From an uncultured Lachnospiraceae bacterium (GTDB lineage: Bacteria > Bacillota > Clostridia > Lachnospirales > Lachnospiraceae), in contig CAKRGM010000023.1 of assembly GCA_934330725.1 (NCBI GenBank), positions 1-38,589 of the forward strand: DNA of 38,589 nt, given 5' to 3'. Numbering within the stretch: the stretch's first letter is position 1; each line of letters starts with the position of its first letter. The translations under genes and the position numbers were made by a program. The notes under the pieces are model-generated. The model was not told where the DNA came from. It worked only from the letters and a program-made list of their open reading frames with translations, and did no database searches. Below, one piece after another: positions 24,537 to 32,725 of the stretch.

Positions 24537-24677
24537 TTATTTATATCTCAGCATGCTAAGGAATATATCCACATCAAATATATAATTTTTCATACAATAA
24601 ATTATAAGACCTGTTATTGCCATTATACTTACTACCTGAATAATTACATCTGAATATATCTCGATTTCCTCTTTCAA
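24537..24677 (-). CDS. 46-residue single-span peptide in the pilus locus
   Basis: A frame of 46 codons starting with TTG 24677, with AGGAG 8 bases upstream. The peptide begins MKEEIEIYSDVIIQVVSIMA, then one hydrophobic helix and a charged tail ending MLRYK. The glutamate-tyrosine arrangement before the helix resembles Flp pilins, but no glycine cleavage site is present. The leader sequence before it (AATTACCTAAAGGATA) copies the leader before the 35-residue pilin gene, suggesting duplication. Unusual start codon and small size reduce certainty. Confidence 0.5.
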   Translation of the reverse strand: MKEEIEIYSDVIIQVVSIMAITGLIIYCMKNYIFDVDIFLSMLRYK

Positions 24678-24741
24678 TATTTTCTCTCCTTTTTCTTTAT
24701 AATATCCTTTAGGTAATTGTGAAAACTGTTATTTCTCAAGT

Positions 24742-24806
24742 TATGCAAAATTAACAATTCAGTACAGGTGCGCCCTCGCTGCTTATGAATTTGTTAATTT
24801 TGCATA
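24742..24806. repeat. 16-bp perfect inverted repeat between pilin-like genes
   Basis: TATGCAAAATTAACAA (24742-24757) and its exact complement (24791-24806) enclose a GC-richer 33-base loop. No T-run follows on either strand, so it is not a normal terminator. It lies between the stop of the 35-residue pilin gene and the 46-residue gene and may protect or process the mRNA, or be a dispersed palindromic repeat. Confidence 0.8.
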
Positions 24807-24876
24807 TTTTCAGCTGAAATTTATAAGTTTCCAGCATAAGCCTTCTATATATCACGTATATCTATTATCTATTGCA

Positions 24877-24984
24877 TCAGCCACCTGTTATAACTGAGAA
24901 TACGGCCGACAATATACCTATCAGACATCCTGCAACAGGTACTGCAACAACAACTCCTGCGTACTCCTCCAATATATTTCCCAT
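24877..24984 (-). CDS. 35-residue Flp-type pilin
   Basis: Sequence starts MGNILEEYAGVVVAVPVAGC and continues as a hydrophobic helix to the C-terminus. The segment G-NILE-EY fits the Flp pilin processing motif G/XXXXEY exactly, with the cut expected after Gly-2, so the leader would be just Met-Gly. Flp pilins are short (about 50-60 residues); this is at the lower limit. It follows the TadB/C-like gene by 21 bases and has AAAGGAG upstream of the ATG. Likely the major pilin. Too short for routine gene finding. Confidence 0.65.
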   Translation of the reverse strand: MGNILEEYAGVVVAVPVAGCLIGILSAVFSVITGG

Positions 24985-25005
24985 TCTCTTCTGCTCTCCT
25001 TTATC

Positions 25006-26466
25006 CTATAGGTAATTTATAATTACCAGTATCATATCTACAGCAACCTTAAATGAAACAAACAGCGTCGGAATATATTCTGCAAACTTCATCACGCTGA
25101 TTACATCCCTGTTCTTTAGCTGTTCATATCTTCCCATCACCGAATAATTTCTTTCAATCAGAACATTTATTGTACTATCTGCACATTCTGCATCCTGATT
25201 AGATAAAGAATATAACGTCTTTACCGTTGAAGATATATCCGCAATATTATATTCACTCAAAAAATCATAATATGGCCTTACATCTGATGGATTATCCTCA
25301 ATTGAATATATGAACTTCTCAAGTGATTGTTTTATTAAATATCCACAGTTATCATATGTATCCTCAATCGCAACCTGAAGCGGTTCTTCGGACAGATTAA
25401 GTGCAACATCTCTTAACCAGTCTGAGAATGCGTAATATAATTCCCTGCGTACCCTCTTATAAGCACTTTTCTTATTCATTGCGGGCGCCATTATAAATAT
25501 GGCAAGAACAGCAAGCCCTAAAACTGCAAATATCTGCAGTCTCAACATAAAAAATACAATACACATTATTCCAATCAGAATATAAAGTGGTACAGACTTC
25601 AATAATATCTTCTTTATATCTGTATTAAATGCCATATTATAATCCTTTTGGATATTTTCAGGTGATGAATCTCTCTGAAGCCAGTCTCTGTTACATTTCA
25701 TCTGAATGTAAACAAAATATAATATACATAAAATAATAAATAAAACTGATGCTACCTGATACAACACTTCTTTTGTTATATCAATATTTACCTGTGAACT
25801 GCCACTTAATACGATATTTACAATTACTGATACAGAAGCAAGTATGAAACTCAACGCCATTCCAATAATCGAATTATTTCTTATTCTTTTTATATCAATC
25901 TGATGTTTATAAACCTGTTTTACCCACCTGTCAAAGTCCAGAATCAGAATATCCAGTGAATTGCTATATCCGCCACCCTTCATTTCAATATTTACCAAAA
26001 ACTTATGAAGTGTTATGATCCTGCTGCAAAAGTATTTTTTCTCGATTTCTTTAAATGCCTCTTCGTATACCCTTTCGCTTTGTGCATATTCAAGCATCTT
26101 TAATGCCCTGTCTATTTCAGCTGCCATTTTACTGCTTACAACCTTTTTTGTATCCTCTAATGCGACAATTATCTTTGGCTGTCTTTTAAAAGAATATGCC
26201 ATCTGATGAATGTAAATATCCACATCACTGAACTGTTCCAGTCTATGTAATAAACTGTAATGTGTATTAAGAAGTATTGGAAATGCTACAAGAAGCGTCC
26301 CAAGTATAAAAGGCAGAAATATAATATTTATTCCGTAAATACATGTAACCATAGTAATAAAAACAGTGGCTGCAATGTACATCATGATAAACTTCTTTGC
26401 TGAATACAAATATCCATACTGATCTATAAGTGACCTTATCCTTTTATAAGAGTAATCTTTTTTCAT
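25006..26466 (-). CDS. TadB/TadC-like inner-membrane platform protein
   Basis: 486 residues with hydrophobic segments near 25-62, 203-225, 238-258 and 295-330, separated by soluble helical regions, and a final hydrophobic tail. This is the layout of type II secretion F/TadB-TadC platform proteins, which join the assembly ATPase to the growing pilus. It is longer than a single TadB or TadC (about 300), and only one such gene is present, so it may stand for both. It follows the TadA gene by 45 bases on the same strand. Family assignment relies on layout and context. Confidence 0.7.
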   Translation of the reverse strand: MKKDYSYKRIRSLIDQYGYLYSAKKFIMMYIAATVFITMVTCIYGINIIFLPFILGTLLVAFPILLNTHYSLLHRLEQFSDVDIYIHQMAYSFKRQPKIIVALEDTKKVVSSKMAAEIDRALKMLEYAQSERVYEEAFKEIEKKYFCSRIITLHKFLVNIEMKGGGYSNSLDILILDFDRWVKQVYKHQIDIKRIRNNSIIGMALSFILASVSVIVNIVLSGSSQVNIDITKEVLYQVASVLFIILCILYFVYIQMKCNRDWLQRDSSPENIQKDYNMAFNTDIKKILLKSVPLYILIGIMCIVFFMLRLQIFAVLGLAVLAIFIMAPAMNKKSAYKRVRRELYYAFSDWLRDVALNLSEEPLQVAIEDTYDNCGYLIKQSLEKFIYSIEDNPSDVRPYYDFLSEYNIADISSTVKTLYSLSNQDAECADSTINVLIERNYSVMGRYEQLKNRDVISVMKFAEYIPTLFVSFKVAVDMILVIINYL

Positions 26467-26511
26467 CCTTTTTGGCCTTTTACCTCCCCTGAACTTATGA
26501 AATTAATTAAT

Positions 26512-27624
26512 TTAACGGATATACCTAAAATATGGATCATCTATCCCGAAATACTTCATTTTCTTTACTATAGCTTCCGGTATATCCTCACTTGCACAAT
26601 TGTCACTTTCATAAACCACAGTACATTTGTTACTTTCATTGTCATGTGTAAAAAAGGCTGCCTGTGTTATCTTTCTCTGCTGCATCTTATCACACTCAAC
26701 CATAATGGCCACGTCAATATATTTATATACATTATTAATAAACCGGTGTGTAACATTATTTTCACCAAGCATATTGTACATTCTGTCTGGCATTCCTCGT
26801 ACATCATCCAGATGCATGGTTGTCATACAATATGCTCCCGTTGATAAACTGTTCATAAGGTCAAGCACTTCTCTTCCCCTTGATTCTGATAACAAAACCC
26901 AGTCAACATTATGTCTTAACCCTGCTTTTATTATCTGGGAATATGTAAAACGGTTATCTACAAAAAACTCTACACACTTTTTTCCAGGGTTTATCATACG
27001 ATAGTGTATTTCCTGATTATCTTCATATACTCCAACCTTTTCATTGGCAGGTATAAATGTAGATAAATATTTCAACAGTTCCGTTTTACCAGCATGTGGT
27101 TGTCCACATATAACACAGTTTAAGTGTGCTTTTGTACAGTTTTCGATTAAGTTAATTATTTTTTCAGGTGCATATCCTGACTTAACCAGTTCATCATGTC
27201 CAAATCTCAGCTTTTGTGGTATTTTTCTTATAGCAATGCTTTTCTTCCCGCATCTTGACTCATGCCATATTGATATCCTTAATTCTTCAGTATTTGCCTC
27301 AAGGATTGGATAACTCCTGTTAAATGATGTCTTCATTATATTAGACAATCTGATTGACAGATTTTCCACATAACGGTCACTAAGTTTTCTTTCAGATATA
27401 TAACTGCCTTTACGCAGATCAGTTATCCATAAATTATATCCATCCCATTCAATATCTGTTATATTATTATTAAGAATCTCGAATCGCAGTTCACTAAATA
27501 ATTCTTCCTTATTCTGATTAATTATATCCTTTAAATTCCTTATTGAAGAATCTTCCCTGCTATCCTTAATTTCCCTGAAATCAATACCTGTACCGGACTT
27601 GTTACTCACCGCTGACTGCATCAT
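26512..27624 (-). CDS. tadA: TadA/CpaF-type secretion ATPase
   Basis: 370 residues. It is a GspE/VirB11-type hexameric ATPase that powers pilus assembly. Walker A is GQPHAGKT at 174-181. The region DWVLLSESRG (241-250) followed by TGAYCMTTMHLDD corresponds to Walker B and the His-box of CpaF proteins; SESRG replaces the usual GEVRG. The N-terminal domain is shorter than in many CpaF proteins. The start overlaps the preceding 56-residue pilin-like gene by 23 bases, so the two are coupled; ATG 27621 is an equally possible start. Confidence 0.85.
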   Translation of the reverse strand: MMQSAVSNKSGTGIDFREIKDSREDSSIRNLKDIINQNKEELFSELRFEILNNNITDIEWDGYNLWITDLRKGSYISERKLSDRYVENLSIRLSNIMKTSFNRSYPILEANTEELRISIWHESRCGKKSIAIRKIPQKLRFGHDELVKSGYAPEKIINLIENCTKAHLNCVICGQPHAGKTELLKYLSTFIPANEKVGVYEDNQEIHYRMINPGKKCVEFFVDNRFTYSQIIKAGLRHNVDWVLLSESRGREVLDLMNSLSTGAYCMTTMHLDDVRGMPDRMYNMLGENNVTHRFINNVYKYIDVAIMVECDKMQQRKITQAAFFTHDNESNKCTVVYESDNCASEDIPEAIVKKMKYFGIDDPYFRYIR

Positions 27625-27772
27625 TTACCTGCTTTTCATATGAAATACCATCAACTGCTGTCTTTGTCTTTGTATTGACAATACTTATTACTGCAACTGT
27701 AAGAAGTACTGCTGCCAGTACTCCGGCAAGTGCGACTACAACCTTACCATAATGTTCGATAATATCATGCAT
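27602..27772 (-). CDS. 56-residue pilin-like peptide, first gene of the pilus locus
   Basis: The peptide begins MHDIIEHYGKVVVALAGVLA: a short head with a glutamate and tyrosine, then a helix of about 20 hydrophobic residues, then a polar tail. It resembles Flp pilins in size and plan but has no G/XXXXEY cut site. GGAG lies 10 bases before ATG 27772, and its end overlaps tadA, which supports translation. It could be a pilin, a pilin chaperone-like peptide or a membrane anchor for the ATPase. Confidence 0.55.
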   Translation of the reverse strand: MHDIIEHYGKVVVALAGVLAAVLLTVAVISIVNTKTKTAVDGISYEKQVNDAVSGE

Positions 27773-27780
27773 ATTTAATA

Positions 27781-28177
27781 ATCTCCTTTTCTAAATATAT
27801 AATTTAAAGTAATTGTGTTAAAAACGTTATTTAGCCTGATATTTTAGACTGTTTTTTATAAAACCATATATCAGTTTTTTAAAATACTGGATTAGTAGTT
27901 TGACTTATTGACATGGGCAGTTATTTCATTACTGCTCATTTCAGAAGTTAAGAATGTATAATACTTTTTAAAATTAATACTATACATATAAACATGAATC
28001 AGATCTTCTTCATGCATTATATATTATCAGAAACATTTACATTTGTAAAGTATATTTTTTGATTTTTTATTTAAATTCTATAATAATGATACCGGAGACA
28101 AACGATTCCCATACCTTACAGATTTTTCAGTACTTAGTGGTTTCAGATCTTTGCCCCCGGCATAATATATATTATTA
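27781..28177. other. Intergenic region upstream of the pilus locus
   Basis: About 400 AT-rich bases with no gene I can support. It holds the ribosome binding site of the first pilin-like gene, a possible minus-strand promoter (TTAACA at 27816-27821, 16-base spacer, TATATT at 27794-27799) that would leave almost no leader, and an imperfect direct repeat rich in T (27849-27889). No terminator with a T-run is visible after the lipoprotein gene. Confidence 0.45.
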
Positions 28178-28513
28178 TTATTTTTTCTCAAGTGTTACAG
28201 AATCACCATTTTGTGTTAATGTAAGCTTATCCTTGCTCAGTTCATATGTAAATTCCTCTTTCTGTACCTCTCCAAGAATTGTATACTCAATTGTAAGCTT
28301 ATCATTATCAGTTGAATATTTTATCTGCAGGGCATTCAAGCCGGAAAAACTCATTGAGCCGGTTCCATCATCATTAAATGTAAATGTATACTGCACATCT
28401 TCATCATCACCTGTTGACCAGCTTCCCTGAAGTTTTGCCTTTCCGCATGCTGCCAATGACAGTAAGAGTGATAAAATCACACATAAACCAAGTAATTTTT
28501 TTGTTTTTTTCAT
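28178..28513 (-). CDS. Small lipoprotein, DUF5640-like
   Basis: 111 residues. A basic head and hydrophobic core lead to the lipobox LAAC, with Cys-23 as the lipidated residue, so the protein is anchored outside the cytoplasmic membrane. The mature part (LQGSWSTGDDEDVQYTFTF, then alternating strands) looks like the small beta-barrel DUF5640/lipocalin-like domain common in Clostridial lipoproteins. Ligand unknown. It follows murF by 21 bases and may be cotranscribed with ddl-murF. Confidence 0.75.
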   Translation of the reverse strand: MKKTKKLLGLCVILSLLLSLAACGKAKLQGSWSTGDDEDVQYTFTFNDDGTGSMSFSGLNALQIKYSTDNDKLTIEYTILGEVQKEEFTYELSKDKLTLTQNGDSVTLEKK

Positions 28514-28534
28514 TAACGTACTTTACCTTCCATA

Positions 28535-29935
28535 TTAATTTAGTATTTTTTCTATAATATTGGTAAATTCCATTGCATGTGAAGCTTTTACCAGAATATT
28601 ATCATTTTTCTTTATAAGTTCATTTAACTGTTTATACAAATCATCTTTTGTATCAAAGCTATGTATCTGACATTTATTTTTGTCAGACCTTAATTGTACA
28701 TCTGCTGCACCTTTAGCAATCATTTTAGACAGTTCACCAACTGTTATAAGAACATCAACCGGCTTTTCAGCAAGATATTCACCAACCTGGTAATGAAGTT
28801 GTTTTTCATTCTCACCAAGTTCAAACATATCACCTAATATGCATACCTTTCTCCCAATCGCCGTGCTGATAACATCTATAGATGCTTTCATTGAAACAGG
28901 ATTAGCATTATAACAGTCATCAATAACCGTATAACCATTCTTTCTTATAATATTATTCCTTCCGGCAATTGTTTTCAAACTGCTGATTCCTGCCTGAATC
29001 TGTTCCATTGTAAGTCCCAGCTGCTTTCCAACTGCTGATGCCGCCATCGCATTATAAACCATATGATATCCGGCAACAGGTATAACTGTATCCATACCAC
29101 ATGTCTTATCATTATCATCAAGTCCATAAATAGTGCAGCTCATACCATCAAGGCCTAAATTATTTATATTGTCAGCAACTATATCTGCATCCTTATTATC
29201 TATTCCGAAAAATACAGGCTTTTTGCCATAAACATCTTTTATCGTAATAAGCTTATCATCATCCCCATTTAGTATAACCGTACCATCAAGGTTCATTGAT
29301 TTAAATATTTCTGTCTTTGCTTTAAGAATACCATCTCTTGTCTTTAAGTTTTCAAGATGGCATATCCCAATATTTGTTATCACACAAATGTCTGGTTTTG
29401 CTATTTTAGTAAGCCTTGTCATTTCACCGAAATCACTTATGCCCATTTCAAGCACTGCAACTTCATCATCGTCCCTTAATCTGAAAACAGTAAGTGGAAG
29501 ACCAATCTCGTTATTAAAATTGGCATTAGTTTTTAATACTTTATATTTTTGTCCAAGTACAGCCGCAATTGTCTCTTTTGTGCTGGTTTTTCCAACACTT
29601 CCTGTTATGCCCACAACCTTTATATCAAGATTATCTCTATAAAAACCGGCAAGATCTTTTAATGCCTGCAAAGATGATTCAACCTGTATATATGGTTTAT
29701 CAATGCCTTCAAGTTCTTTTTCTGAAATACAGCATAACGCACCTTTTTCATAACATCCTGATATATAATCATGTCCATCACTTTTTGCGCCTTTTATTGC
29801 AATAAAAAGGCTGCCTTTTTCTACTGTACGGCTGTCTGTTGTTACGCTTGTTATTACTTTACCTTCATATTCTTTACTGCCATGATAAATACCATTACAG
29901 GCTTTAGCCATGGCGGATAATGACATTCCTCTCAT
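28535..29935 (-). CDS. murF: UDP-MurNAc-tripeptide--D-Ala-D-Ala ligase MurF
   Basis: 466 residues. It adds the D-Ala-D-Ala dipeptide to the UDP-MurNAc peptide in peptidoglycan synthesis. The N-terminal TTDSR motif (32-36) binds the substrate, the ATP loop GITGSVGKTS (109-118) starts the central domain, and the C-terminal Mur ligase domain carries DDCYNANP. I place the start at ATG 29935 (AGG 5 bases upstream); a TTG six codons earlier abuts the ddl stop codon and is less likely. It directly follows ddl, which makes its substrate. Confidence 0.95.
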   Translation of the reverse strand: MRGMSLSAMAKACNGIYHGSKEYEGKVITSVTTDSRTVEKGSLFIAIKGAKSDGHDYISGCYEKGALCCISEKELEGIDKPYIQVESSLQALKDLAGFYRDNLDIKVVGITGSVGKTSTKETIAAVLGQKYKVLKTNANFNNEIGLPLTVFRLRDDDEVAVLEMGISDFGEMTRLTKIAKPDICVITNIGICHLENLKTRDGILKAKTEIFKSMNLDGTVILNGDDDKLITIKDVYGKKPVFFGIDNKDADIVADNINNLGLDGMSCTIYGLDDNDKTCGMDTVIPVAGYHMVYNAMAASAVGKQLGLTMEQIQAGISSLKTIAGRNNIIRKNGYTVIDDCYNANPVSMKASIDVISTAIGRKVCILGDMFELGENEKQLHYQVGEYLAEKPVDVLITVGELSKMIAKGAADVQLRSDKNKCQIHSFDTKDDLYKQLNELIKKNDNILVKASHAMEFTNIIEKILN

Positions 29936-29953
29936 ATGCACCTGCCCTGCCAA

Positions 29954-30988
29954 CTATAAATATTTTTTCAGCGAAACATCTATAAGCTTCTGTGTAAGCT
30001 CATCGTAATTCATTCCAACAGCTTCAGCCTCCTGCGGTATGAGACTGGTTTCTGTCATACCTGGAAGAGTATTTATCTCCAGACAGAATATTTCACCATC
30101 CTCATTTAAAAGTTCATCTACTCTTGCATATGATGTGATTTTGGCAGCCTCACATGCCTTTTCTGCCCATCTCATCATTTTCTTTGCAACATCTTCCGGA
30201 ATATTAGCCGGACAGGTTTCTTTTGTTGCACCTGCACTGTATTTGTTCTTATAATCATAAAATCCTTTAAGCGGTTCTATCTCAATTACAGGCAAAGCCT
30301 TTCCTTCAATTACAGCAACAGAAAATTCTCTTCCCTTTACATATTCTTCAACAATAATGTTATCTTCATATGAAAATGCTTCATCAATTGCCTTTCTGAA
30401 TTCTTCCTCATTATTTGCTATTGAAACACCTACACTTGAACCACCGCAACATGGTTTAACAACACATGGAAATGGAACATACTCTATCTTATGTCCCTTC
30501 TTAAGTGATATTCCTTTTGGCATAGGTATACCTTCTGAAAGCAGCACTTTTTTAGTCAGTTCTTTATCCATTGAAATAGCACTGCTTATATAGTCAGTTC
30601 CTGTATATTTTATCCCTAAAAGTTCAAATGTTGCCTGAATTTTACCATCTTCTCCATTAGCTCCATGAAGACCAATAAATACTATATCTGCGGCCTTGCA
30701 AAAATCAAGAACGTGTGGTCCGAAAAATCCGCCTTTACTCTTTGTTCTTTCCTCCTGTAATCTGCTGATATTCTTTGTCTGGGCTAAAAGCTCCTCTGAT
30801 AACGCATCCAAATCTTCATTACTGTTAAAAAATTCATCCGGATTACTGTATTTATCAGTACCAAGAAAAACATCTATCATATTGGCATTATGTCCATTTC
30901 TTCTTAAAGACTTACATACCATACGGCTCGTAGAAATCGATACATCCCTTTCTGTACTTGTTCCTGCAGCTAAAACCACTATGTTCAT
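29954..30988 (-). CDS. ddl: D-alanine--D-alanine ligase
   Basis: 344 residues of the ATP-grasp superfamily. The substrate-binding N-terminus (GTSTERDVS, 9-17), LHGANGEDGKIQ (107-118), the glycine-rich ATP lid VVKPCCGGSSVGV (176-188) and the C-terminal metal-binding LEINTLPGMTETS are intact. AAGGAG stands 5 bases before the ATG. Product feeds MurF, encoded directly downstream. A perfect 14-bp palindrome lies 42 bases upstream of the start. Confidence 0.96.
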   Translation of the reverse strand: MNIVVLAAGTSTERDVSISTSRMVCKSLRRNGHNANMIDVFLGTDKYSNPDEFFNSNEDLDALSEELLAQTKNISRLQEERTKSKGGFFGPHVLDFCKAADIVFIGLHGANGEDGKIQATFELLGIKYTGTDYISSAISMDKELTKKVLLSEGIPMPKGISLKKGHKIEYVPFPCVVKPCCGGSSVGVSIANNEEEFRKAIDEAFSYEDNIIVEEYVKGREFSVAVIEGKALPVIEIEPLKGFYDYKNKYSAGATKETCPANIPEDVAKKMMRWAEKACEAAKITSYARVDELLNEDGEIFCLEINTLPGMTETSLIPQEAEAVGMNYDELTQKLIDVSLKKYL

Positions 30989-31315
30989 GGCAACTCCTTC
31001 CTATTAATCAAAGCATATAATCCAGGTTTTAGTACATATGTACTACTGCCAAAACGGATTCAAATGCCAAAATAACTGTTATATTTTATTGATAATACGG
31101 TGATAAATATACCACTTTACATAACTATATGCAATATGAATAACCTGCTTAAATATCAACGGTTATTTACACAATTTAGGCAATAATCCACAGATTTATC
31201 CACAACATCCACATTTCTGTGCACTTTTTCTGTCTAAATTTGTTGTTATCTTCATATTTATCCACATTTTATAATTATTTTGATAATTTTCTGACAATTC
31301 CATTCTTTTATATTT
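30989..31315. other. Intergenic region with DnaA-box-like cluster
   Basis: No gene seen. Near ddl it holds the perfect palindrome AGTACATATGTACT (31031-31044). Further right are two perfect DnaA boxes TTATCCACA (31196-31204 and 31258-31266), a one-mismatch box TAATCCACA (31184-31192) and weaker ones, all in the same orientation within AT-rich sequence. Confidence 0.6.
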
Positions 31316-32689
31316 CTAATTTTCTCTGTCCTCAAGTGACTTATATTCACGTTGTTCACATACATTACGATATGCCGGTCTTATAATCTTACTGCAATTC
31401 ATCAGTTCTTCAAGTCTGTGTGCACTCCATCCTGCAATTCTTGCAACAGCAAATATCGGTGTATATAATTCCAATGGAAGTCCTAACATGCTGTAAACAA
31501 ATCCACTGTAAAAATCAACATTTGCGCTGACACCTTTATATATCTTTCTTTCACTGCTTATAAGCTCTGCTGCTATTTTTTCCACATCAGACATCAGTTT
31601 AAATTCTTTTTCTCTGTGCTTTGCAACTGAAAGTTTTTCCACAAACCCTTTAAACACACGTGCCCTCGGGTCAGATAATGAATAAACGGCATGCCCCATA
31701 CCATATATGAGTCCGGATCTGTCATATGCTTTTTTATCAAGAATTGCCTGAAGATATGCCTTTAACTCTTCCTCATTCTCCCAGTCCTTAACATTTCTTT
31801 TAATATTATCAAACATTTTTACAACCTTGATATTGGCTCCGCCATGCTTTGGTCCTTTAAGTGATGCAAGTGATGAAACAACTGCCGAATAAGTATCTGT
31901 TCCTGATGATGTTACTACATGTGTTGTAAATGTCGAATTATTTCCGCCACCATGTTCTGCATGCAGCACTAAAGCTATATCAAGAATCTGTGCCTCAAGC
32001 TTTGTATAACTGCTGTCCGGTCGTAAAAGGCGAAGAATATTTTCAGCTGTTGAAAGCTCTGCAGATGGTTCATGTATGAAAAGACTTCCGCCTGACGAAC
32101 TGTGGTGATATGCAAGATAACTGTATACGGCAAGTAATGGCAGCTGTGATATGAGCTGAAGAGACTGTCTTACTACATTTGGTATACTTGTATCATCAGC
32201 CTTATCATCATATGAATAGAGCATAAGCACACTCCTTGCCATCGCATTCATTATATCTGAGCTTGGCTTCTTCATAATTATATCTCTTACGAAATTAGGC
32301 GGTATTCTTCTGTAATCACCAAGTGTTTTACAGAATTCATCTAATTCTTTCTTATCCGGAAGTTCTCCAAACATTAAAAGATAAACCACTTCCTCAAATC
32401 CAAACCGGTCTTCTTTTGTAAATCCTTCGATAAGCTTTTCAACATCTATGCCTCTATAGTAAAGCTTACCATCGCATGGATGTGAAACTCCATTTTCGTC
32501 TACCTCACTTGCCTTAACCTCAGATATTTCCGTAAGCCCTGTAAGTACGCCTTTTCCATTTAAATCTCTTAAACCTCTTTTTACCTGATATTTATCATAC
32601 AGACTCACATCAATTCTGCTGTTATTTCTGCATTTTTCTGCAAGATGTTTAATTTCAGGTGTTACCTCTGATATTTTTGACCCTTTCAT
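31316..32689 (-). CDS. gltA: Citrate synthase
   Basis: 457 residues. Condenses acetyl-CoA with oxaloacetate. The catalytic triad is visible: H282 in GPKHGGAN, H333 in MGHAVYSLSDPRA and D392 in VSANVDFYSG; LHAEHGGGNNSTF (242-254) is the family signature. It has a longer N-terminus (about 70 residues) than the plain bacterial type. In anaerobes lacking a full TCA cycle this enzyme typically serves 2-oxoglutarate/glutamate synthesis; aconitase and isocitrate dehydrogenase are not in the window. AAGGAGG precedes the ATG. Confidence 0.95.
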   Translation of the reverse strand: MKGSKISEVTPEIKHLAEKCRNNSRIDVSLYDKYQVKRGLRDLNGKGVLTGLTEISEVKASEVDENGVSHPCDGKLYYRGIDVEKLIEGFTKEDRFGFEEVVYLLMFGELPDKKELDEFCKTLGDYRRIPPNFVRDIIMKKPSSDIMNAMARSVLMLYSYDDKADDTSIPNVVRQSLQLISQLPLLAVYSYLAYHHSSSGGSLFIHEPSAELSTAENILRLLRPDSSYTKLEAQILDIALVLHAEHGGGNNSTFTTHVVTSSGTDTYSAVVSSLASLKGPKHGGANIKVVKMFDNIKRNVKDWENEEELKAYLQAILDKKAYDRSGLIYGMGHAVYSLSDPRARVFKGFVEKLSVAKHREKEFKLMSDVEKIAAELISSERKIYKGVSANVDFYSGFVYSMLGLPLELYTPIFAVARIAGWSAHRLEELMNCSKIIRPAYRNVCEQREYKSLEDREN

Positions 32690-32725
32690 ATTTTCAAAAC
32701 CTCCTTATTATTTATGCATTATTTT

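Noticed and set aside
24785..24840. 28-codon minus-strand frame starting near 24838 through the 16-bp inverted repeat
   Set aside because: A weak GAAGG lies only 3 bases from the ATG, and the frame consists mostly of the inverted repeat and its loop.
27898..27920. CtsR-like direct repeat GTCAA-N3-GTCAAA (minus strand)
   Set aside because: The half-site period is 8 instead of the 10 of known CtsR operators, and it lies next to the pilus locus, not a Clp gene.
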